Program-made: the position numbers and the translations under genes
Origin: a virus
Virus record (IMG/VR): IMGVR_UViG_3300037171_000044
Location: 1-45,104 of that record
Direction: 5' to 3' (one strand)
Length of the DNA: 45,104 bases
In this document: in pieces, positions 40,682 through 45,104 of the stretch
Layout of the letters: each line of letters opens with the position of its first letter
Position numbering within the stretch: the stretch's first letter is position 1
Notes under the pieces: generated by a model
Databases searched by the model: none
What the model was told of the DNA's origin: nothing
What the model saw: only the letters and a program-made list of their open reading frames with translations

Positions 40682-40708
40682 ATGGCTGGCTATATCTGCG
40701 AAAGGTAG
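40682..40708 (+). other. Short leader reading frame or frameshifted 5' end of the next gene
   Basis: ATG at 40682 has AAGGA 7 nt upstream, but codes only MAGYICER before TAG at 40706. The next gene lacks an ATG and would start at TTG 40716. A +1 shift at AGG-TAG would join the two frames exactly. Leader peptide, programmed frameshift or a one-base assembly error are all possible. Confidence 0.4.
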
Positions 40709-40715
40709 GTGCCTC

Positions 40716-41111
40716 TTGGGTTGGACATCAATCGGCGATCCTGTACATGGCGAAGTCATCAGCACCGACGCCAGCTCGGGCTTAGCTGCGATCCTCTATC
40801 CGGCCGGGGCGCAGGTTATTGCGGGCGTCGTCCAAACCCGTGTTCAGACAGCCACCGAATTTGCCGTAGTCACGGACATCGAACTCTTGATGCCCGCGGG
40901 CGGCAACTACGAAATCCTGTTCTACCCCATTGGTGGTGCGATAGCCTCGACTGCGGGCACCCGGATTGTCAAGGGGAAGGCTTCGGTAACGGGCGGCGTG
41001 GCCCATCACTTCGACACCCCCCGCACCGGCCCCAAGGGGTACGGCGTGGCGGTTATAGCGGACGCCGGGGCGCTGGACGTGGTTATCACTGGCGGAATAA
41101 CGGAGGTCTAG
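40716..41111 (+). CDS. Beta-rich structural protein, first gene of the late module
   Basis: A 131-residue protein if TTG 40716 is the start; AGG lies 6 nt upstream. It is rich in Gly, Ala, Val and Thr with beta pattern (GWTSIGDPVHGEVISTD, ATEFAVVTDIELLMPAGG, YEILFYPIGG, YGVAVIADAGALDVVITGG). It looks like a virion decoration or appendage domain. No catalytic motif. Confidence 0.55.
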   Translation: MGWTSIGDPVHGEVISTDASSGLAAILYPAGAQVIAGVVQTRVQTATEFAVVTDIELLMPAGGNYEILFYPIGGAIASTAGTRIVKGKASVTGGVAHHFDTPRTGPKGYGVAVIADAGALDVVITGGITEV

Positions 41112-41113
41112 AT

Positions 41114-41347
41114 ATGGCTATTAGTATATCCAAGGGCGTACTCCTGGAGGGCGAGGACGAAGAAGCCTTCAATAGCTTGACATCGGCCGCCGACCAGACT
41201 ACCTTTATGGTAGCTAAACTATCCGCGGGTCTGGCACCTCAGCTTATGGCTACCCTTTCAACTGGCGCAAACATATTGGCATTGCTTTCATCGAGTGACC
41301 AGAAAGCCCTATCGTCATTGATTAGCGCGGTTAAAGGGATGCCGTAA
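41114..41347 (+). CDS. Small Ala/Ser/Leu-rich protein
   Basis: A 77-residue protein with GGAGG 7 nt before ATG. The acidic N-terminal part (LLEGEDEEAFNSLTSAADQ) is followed by helical stretches (TTFMVAKLSAGLAPQLMA, ILALLSSSDQKALSSLI). No recognised family. The final A of its stop is the first base of the next ATG (TAATG). Confidence 0.6.
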   Translation: MAISISKGVLLEGEDEEAFNSLTSAADQTTFMVAKLSAGLAPQLMATLSTGANILALLSSSDQKALSSLISAVKGMP

Positions 41348-42243
41348 TGGGAACCATATCTAACACTCCGACGTGGTATAATACTACGGGGTCGTTCAAA
41401 GGCTATTCGGCCAATAATGGCATTGTCTATACATACTGGTTTACAGATGGGACATTCGCTGTTAATGTGCCAATCTCTCAAGGAGCGCCTGTGGTTTCGG
41501 GAGACACCGTTACTTGGGCGGCATCGGCATCTAACGGCGCGTCCCTTACCACCAATGTTGCATGGACTAACGTAACCCTAGCCGCGGCGCAGCAAGTGTA
41601 TATGAATGCAGGGAGTACCTATAATTTTAGTGCGGGGACAACCTGCACTTTTGGGGCGGGGTCGTCTTTCAATTCCGCGGTCACGTTAAACCTAACCTAT
41701 CTACTCGGTGGGAATTGGCTGGGGGACGTAATCTTTGGTTGCTTGTCGGGAGTGGCGTCATTTAATCTAACGACGGGGTGGAAAGCAAATAACGGGGCTG
41801 GGGGGGCCAATATTTCGTTCCCCCTAGGAAATGCTGTTTCTGCCCTGACTATCAGCGCCCCTGATGCAAGTCAGGTCAAGACGTTTGGGGATATCAATCT
41901 TGAAGGGGCGGGAGGATCGTTAGTCATTACCAATTTTGCTACAAGCGGCAGCCCTATTAAAATTACAGGCACGTTTTCGTTTAATACCAATGCCTTTTTA
42001 AGTTTTTCCACCGGGATTTGGTGCTTACTGGATTCGTCGGCAGCGGTGGCGAATGGCGCGGGGATCGTTCAGCCGGTTCCCACTACCGCTCAAATTCTAA
42101 CGTCAGCTAGTATATTCGGCGCGACTGGGACTGTTATCCTCCCAACTGCGGCACAAGTCCAGAATGGCGTAGCCTTCGGTCCTGGTGGTGGAACAACAGG
42201 AACACTAGTTTCAACGCCAGTTGGGATCGTGGTCGGTGGCTAA
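41347..42243 (+). CDS. Tail fibre or appendage-like protein
   Basis: A 298-residue protein. It is rich in Ser, Thr, Gly, Asn and Ala with repeated beta patterns (WAASASNGASLTTNVAWTN, YNFSAGTTCTFGAG, FSFNTNAFLSFSTG), as in parallel beta-helix or fibre proteins. The last ~50 residues read VPTTAQILTSASIFGATG, then AAQVQNGVAFGPGGGTTG, a pattern often found near the ends of phage virion proteins. Base composition is more AT-rich than neighbours. Confidence 0.6.
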   Translation: MGTISNTPTWYNTTGSFKGYSANNGIVYTYWFTDGTFAVNVPISQGAPVVSGDTVTWAASASNGASLTTNVAWTNVTLAAAQQVYMNAGSTYNFSAGTTCTFGAGSSFNSAVTLNLTYLLGGNWLGDVIFGCLSGVASFNLTTGWKANNGAGGANISFPLGNAVSALTISAPDASQVKTFGDINLEGAGGSLVITNFATSGSPIKITGTFSFNTNAFLSFSTGIWCLLDSSAAVANGAGIVQPVPTTAQILTSASIFGATGTVILPTAAQVQNGVAFGPGGGTTGTLVSTPVGIVVGG

Positions 42244-42622
42244 CAAGAAAGAAATCAAGGTTCCAACAGGCGCGATCCTGTCGAAGTATCTCAGAAGTTT
42301 GGCGCTGGACATCGAGACCCAGGACGACCACGGTGATCCCATTACCAAGGCAGCGGCGTTGGCCCAACTCGTTTGGAAGTCGGCGCTCGGCTTCAAGGAA
42401 CTTGATCCCAAGACCGGCAAGGAAACTCGGTTTCCTCCCGACTGGCGCGCGATAGACATACTCTACAATCGTATCGAAGGCAAGATTCCTCTGGCCGTCG
42501 TGGAGGATCAAGGCCGGTCGTTAACGGAGAAGGTCACGGACTTAGGCAAGGCCCGGATCAATTCGATGGCCAAGGCCGCGGCCGAGAAGTCTGAGGATGA
42601 CGCCGAACCCGGCGAGGAGTAG
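42236..42622 (+). CDS. Putative small terminase subunit
   Basis: A 128-residue protein from GTG 42236, overlapping the previous stop by 8 bases. It is helical and charged (ILSKYLRSLALDIETQDD, AAALAQLVWKSALGF, DWRAIDILYNRIEGK, LTEKVTDLGKARINSMAK), ends acidic (SEDDAEPGEE), and lies upstream of the large terminase with one HNH gene between. The DWRAIDILYNRIEGK motif resembles that in other phage small terminase-like proteins. It would bind the packaging site. Position is the main evidence. Confidence 0.5.
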   Translation: MANKKEIKVPTGAILSKYLRSLALDIETQDDHGDPITKAAALAQLVWKSALGFKELDPKTGKETRFPPDWRAIDILYNRIEGKIPLAVVEDQGRSLTEKVTDLGKARINSMAKAAAEKSEDDAEPGEE

Positions 42623-42627
42623 GCCCA

Positions 42628-43125
42628 TTGGCGAAGGCGAAATCCACGACGATAGAGATACCGACTATCTCTACGATCCAGCCGAATCTGGCACCAGTCC
42701 TGGTGCCCCATTCCCGCGGGGGTAAAAAATGCCCGCGGTGTGGAGTATCGAAGCCCTGGTCGGAGTTCTACATCAGTCGTACCCGGAATAAGAAATATAC
42801 TTCGTACTGCAAGAAGTGTTGCTGTGATCCGGCTCGTCAGAAGGATAGGGTATACCGGGAAAACCCAAATAGTAGAAGGAAGCGTTTGTTTGAACGGTAT
42901 GGGCTGTCAATTGAGAAATACGACGCCATGAATTCCGAGCAAGGCGGCGTCTGTGCAATTTGCCATAAGAAGACCCTCAAACGATTGTCTGTGGACCACA
43001 ATCATATAACTGGTAAGATACGGGGTCTGCTTTGTGCTGAGTGTAATTATGGTCTTGGTATGTTTCAGGATAATGCCGACAATTTGAGACGGGCCTCCCG
43101 GTATTTGGATGAGGCCAATGGTTGA
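42628..43125 (+). CDS. Endonuclease VII-type HNH nuclease with N-terminal zinc ribbon
   Basis: A 165-residue protein starting at TTG 42628 with GGAG 8 nt upstream. Residues ~35-70 hold a zinc ribbon (CPRCGVSKPWSEFY, YCKKCCCD). The C-terminal part repeats the family pattern YGLSIEKYDAM, CAICHKK, LSVDHNHITGKIRG and LLCAECNYGLG. Catalytic DHNH lies near residue 125. It sits between the two terminase genes, a classic place for homing nucleases, and overlaps the large subunit start. Confidence 0.82.
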   Translation: MAKAKSTTIEIPTISTIQPNLAPVLVPHSRGGKKCPRCGVSKPWSEFYISRTRNKKYTSYCKKCCCDPARQKDRVYRENPNSRRKRLFERYGLSIEKYDAMNSEQGGVCAICHKKTLKRLSVDHNHITGKIRGLLCAECNYGLGMFQDNADNLRRASRYLDEANG

Positions 43126-45037
43126 CACCAACAAACCCGAATTGGCGCACCCTTTCCCTAACCAACCTGTTATATGGACGTGCCCCAAGACCGGTCTCAA
43201 GGTGCCTAAAGCGATCCATGAGAATCTGGAGTACCGGGCGCGGCTTTTGCGCGATGCCGATAGTGATCCCCAATTTCAGAATGACCTCTGGGCCGCTTGC
43301 CGGGATTCACTTCTATTCTGGGTGAATGCCTTTGTCTATACATTAAAGCTTCGAGAGATCAACGATGAGGGCCAACAAAGGCTGAGGGAAGATGGATCGA
43401 ATGCGCCCTTTGTAACTTGGGAAATACAGGACCGGCACTTGCTTGCCATAGAGGGGGCGATCCGCGATCAGCATGACTTGTTGACGGACAAATCACGCGA
43501 CATGGGGGCATCTTGGGATCACATCCTGGTTTTTGAACACCAGTTTCTTTTCCGCACCGACCCCGTGTTCTTCCTTGAGATGTCCCGCACGGAGGAATAC
43601 GTAGATGGGAGGGACAACCCCAAGTCGTTATTCTATAAACACAGGTACATACGAAAATGGCTTCCTACTTGGATGGTTCCCCCCATCAAAGATGTAACGA
43701 TGTCCTTCACCAATTTGGCGACTAATAGCCGGATTGACGGTGAATCCACGAACCAGAACGCGGCATCCGGTGACAGGCGGGATGCCCTTCTTCTTGATGA
43801 ATTCGCTAAAGTAGATGCGGGCCAGATGATTCGCAAGAGTACCGGAGATGTGGCGCAATGCCGCCTCGTTAATTCCACGCCCGCAGGGCCGGGAACAGAA
43901 TACACCAAGTGGAAGAAGTCGGGTAAGATCAAAGTCTTCACTATGCCGTGGTGGGAACACCCAGAGAAGGGGAAGGGCCGGTATGTCGTCCAAGATGAAG
44001 TCACCCACGCATGGAAGATCAGGTCTAAGTGGTATGATTTTGAATCCGAGCGCCGGTCGCCCCAGGAAATGGCCCAAGAGTTGGACATGGACGATATCGG
44101 TTCTGGGTCCACCTTCTTCGACGCGCATCCCATCGAGCAGCACCGGGCGCTATTTGCCAAGCCTGCGACGTTTACACGCGGCTTTGACTTCCTTCGGAAT
44201 GTGGCCCAGGATGCCATGCCTGGGATAATCGCACGTAAGCAGATAGATCAGATCAACATCGCTAAGACTGGAAGCTGGCGCTTCTGGTCGGCCAACGTAG
44301 GAGGACGCCCCGATCAAACCAAGAACTACATCTTCGGCGTCGATATTTCCAAGGGGCAGGGAGCTTCTAACTCGGTGGTATCTGTCCTTTGTGCCGAAAC
44401 CCGTGAGAAGATCGCGGAGTTTGCTGATGCTAATGTACCTCCTTACGATCTCGCTCGAATTGTTTCTGCTGCTGCTATATGGTTTGGCGGTGCTCGTTCC
44501 GGTGGGCATCCACTGGTTATCTGGGAAGCTAACGGCCCCGGCTGGGATTTTGGCCGCGTGTTTGTCAAGACTTTGCAATATCCAAATTACTATGTTGATA
44601 AAGCTGCGGGCACGGTGACGGAGAAGACTGGTAAACGATACGGCTGGCACAGCACTAAGGAAAAGAAAGAACAGACCCTCGGCATCTTGCGCCGAGCTTA
44701 CGCCCATGCGGGAATCATTAACCATTCGGCTGAGGCGCTTGACGAGGCTCTTACCTACGTCTACTACGATTCTGGTGGCCTCGGACCCGCGGAATTCGTT
44801 AAAGAATCAGAATCGGCGCAACTTACTCACGGGGATAGAGTCATAGCTGATATGTTAATGCTCTTAGGGGTCGAAGATGCCCCTACAGGAAAGCCGACTG
44901 AACCCATGCCCCCCGGCCGGTCAATCGGGGAACGAAAAAGATTCGCCCTTGCGCATAGGAAGACTAATCGGTTAGAATGGGGTGCGGTGGTGGATTTCTC
45001 ATCCGGCCACCCTGAATTCTATAAGAAGGGTCGCTGA
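43118..45037 (+). CDS. terL: Terminase large subunit (packaging ATPase and nuclease)
   Basis: A 639-residue protein. ATG 43118 has GAGG nearby; ATG 43109 is an alternative three codons earlier. ATPase: Walker A-like DKSRDMGASW (about 122-131) and Walker B ALLLDEFAKVD (about 223-233). Nuclease: FGVDISKGQG (about 406), WEANGPGWDFG (about 469-479) and THGDRVIADML (about 569-579) supply the acidic metal ligands. It would cut the concatemer and pump DNA through the portal. Its 3' end is repeated at 1-267. It is flanked on both sides by HNH nuclease genes. Confidence 0.93.
   Translation: MVDTNKPELAHPFPNQPVIWTCPKTGLKVPKAIHENLEYRARLLRDADSDPQFQNDLWAACRDSLLFWVNAFVYTLKLREINDEGQQRLREDGSNAPFVTWEIQDRHLLAIEGAIRDQHDLLTDKSRDMGASWDHILVFEHQFLFRTDPVFFLEMSRTEEYVDGRDNPKSLFYKHRYIRKWLPTWMVPPIKDVTMSFTNLATNSRIDGESTNQNAASGDRRDALLLDEFAKVDAGQMIRKSTGDVAQCRLVNSTPAGPGTEYTKWKKSGKIKVFTMPWWEHPEKGKGRYVVQDEVTHAWKIRSKWYDFESERRSPQEMAQELDMDDIGSGSTFFDAHPIEQHRALFAKPATFTRGFDFLRNVAQDAMPGIIARKQIDQINIAKTGSWRFWSANVGGRPDQTKNYIFGVDISKGQGASNSVVSVLCAETREKIAEFADANVPPYDLARIVSAAAIWFGGARSGGHPLVIWEANGPGWDFGRVFVKTLQYPNYYVDKAAGTVTEKTGKRYGWHSTKEKKEQTLGILRRAYAHAGIINHSAEALDEALTYVYYDSGGLGPAEFVKESESAQLTHGDRVIADMLMLLGVEDAPTGKPTEPMPPGRSIGERKRFALAHRKTNRLEWGAVVDFSSGHPEFYKKGR
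44771..45037 (+). repeat. Terminal direct repeat, right copy (imperfect)
   Basis: Counterpart of 1-267; see that entry. It ends exactly where the terminase stop overlaps the ATG of an HNH-like gene. The two copies imply that the true genome carries either version at this junction. Confidence 0.9.
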
Positions 45038-45104
45038 TGCCCGGTAAGCAGTACCAAGATGAATGGCGGAAGAAGAACCCGGAAAAGGTTCGGGAGCATC
45101 GCCG
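45037..45104 (+). CDS. HNH-like nuclease, N-terminal fragment (cut by window end)
   Basis: ATG at 45037 overlaps the terminase TGA. The 22 visible residues (QYQDEWRKKNPEKVREHR near the end) match the basic, NPEKVRER-like lead of many Endo VII/HNH homing nucleases, but differ from the protein at 267-722 that occupies the same site in the other copy. Only the start is visible, so family assignment is inference. Confidence 0.5.
   Translation, partial: MPGKQYQDEWRKKNPEKVREHR

Noticed and set aside
1-45104. Prophage or temperate phage with integrase and repressor
   Set aside because: No recombinase catalytic domain or attachment site was seen. The one small HTH protein is not a convincing repressor.

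Overview
This window is essentially one complete genome of a short-tailed, tailed double-stranded DNA phage (podovirus-like virion set). The last ~267 bases (44771-45037) repeat the first 267 almost exactly. Both copies hold the 3' end of the large terminase gene, so the sequence closes into a circle or concatemer unit of about 44.77 kb. I see no integrase, repressor, transposon, CRISPR array, rRNA or phage-type RNA polymerase. The phage looks lytic and dependent on host RNA polymerase. Shine-Dalgarno sites (GGAG, GGAGG) and sigma70-type promoters point to a bacterial host. The mosaic ends suggest assembly from a mixed or environmental population. The host cannot be named from sequence.

Layout. 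(A) Rightward morphogenesis module, starting near 40.7 kb, running through the end of the window and continuing from 1 to 20.5 kb: appendage proteins, probable small terminase, Endo VII-type HNH nuclease, large terminase, second HNH locus, portal, small accessory genes, scaffold, major capsid, decoration-like protein, head-tail adaptor, a ~833-residue beta-propeller (nozzle-like) protein, repeat-containing fibre, three internal or ejection proteins (the last 1455 residues) and a holin-like protein. (B) Leftward early and replication module, from 40.3 kb down to 20.4 kb. It contains a cassette region of very small genes (34.9-39.5 kb), a family A DNA polymerase, small genes including one like ribosome modulation factor, a VRR-NUC nuclease, a Cas4/RecB-like PD-(D/E)XK nuclease, a Sak4-like ATPase, a GroES homologue, a probable ssDNA-binding protein, a small HTH protein, a tRNA-like element and a TOPRIM plus SF3 primase-helicase. 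After these come a dATP/dGTP diphosphohydrolase-type fusion, a metallophosphoesterase and a lipoprotein. (C) Two regulatory gaps: 39457-40011, with ten GGGTAA/TTACCC motifs, and 40327-40715, the divergent control region with direct repeats.

How it works together. Eight sigma70-like sites, most with an extended -10 (TGn before TAnnnT), all drive the leftward module and sit before individual genes or small operons. Two of them carry the same 26-bp inverted repeat across the -35, suggesting a shared repressor. Polymerase, primase-helicase, ssDNA-binding protein, Sak4-like ATPase and the two nucleases form a replication and recombination set. Terminase, portal, scaffold and capsid form the packaging set, and the phage-encoded GroES may assist capsid folding. 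I could not identify an endolysin.

Most unusual points: two alleles of an HNH gene at the terminase-portal junction with mosaic flanking sequence; the GGGTAA cluster as a possible origin; a duplicated promoter-operator module; a fusion of a dATP/dGTP diphosphohydrolase-type domain with a deoxyribosyltransferase-like domain; a 21-fold 18-bp repeat coding for a left-handed beta-helix; and a tRNA-like element with an abnormal anticodon arm.
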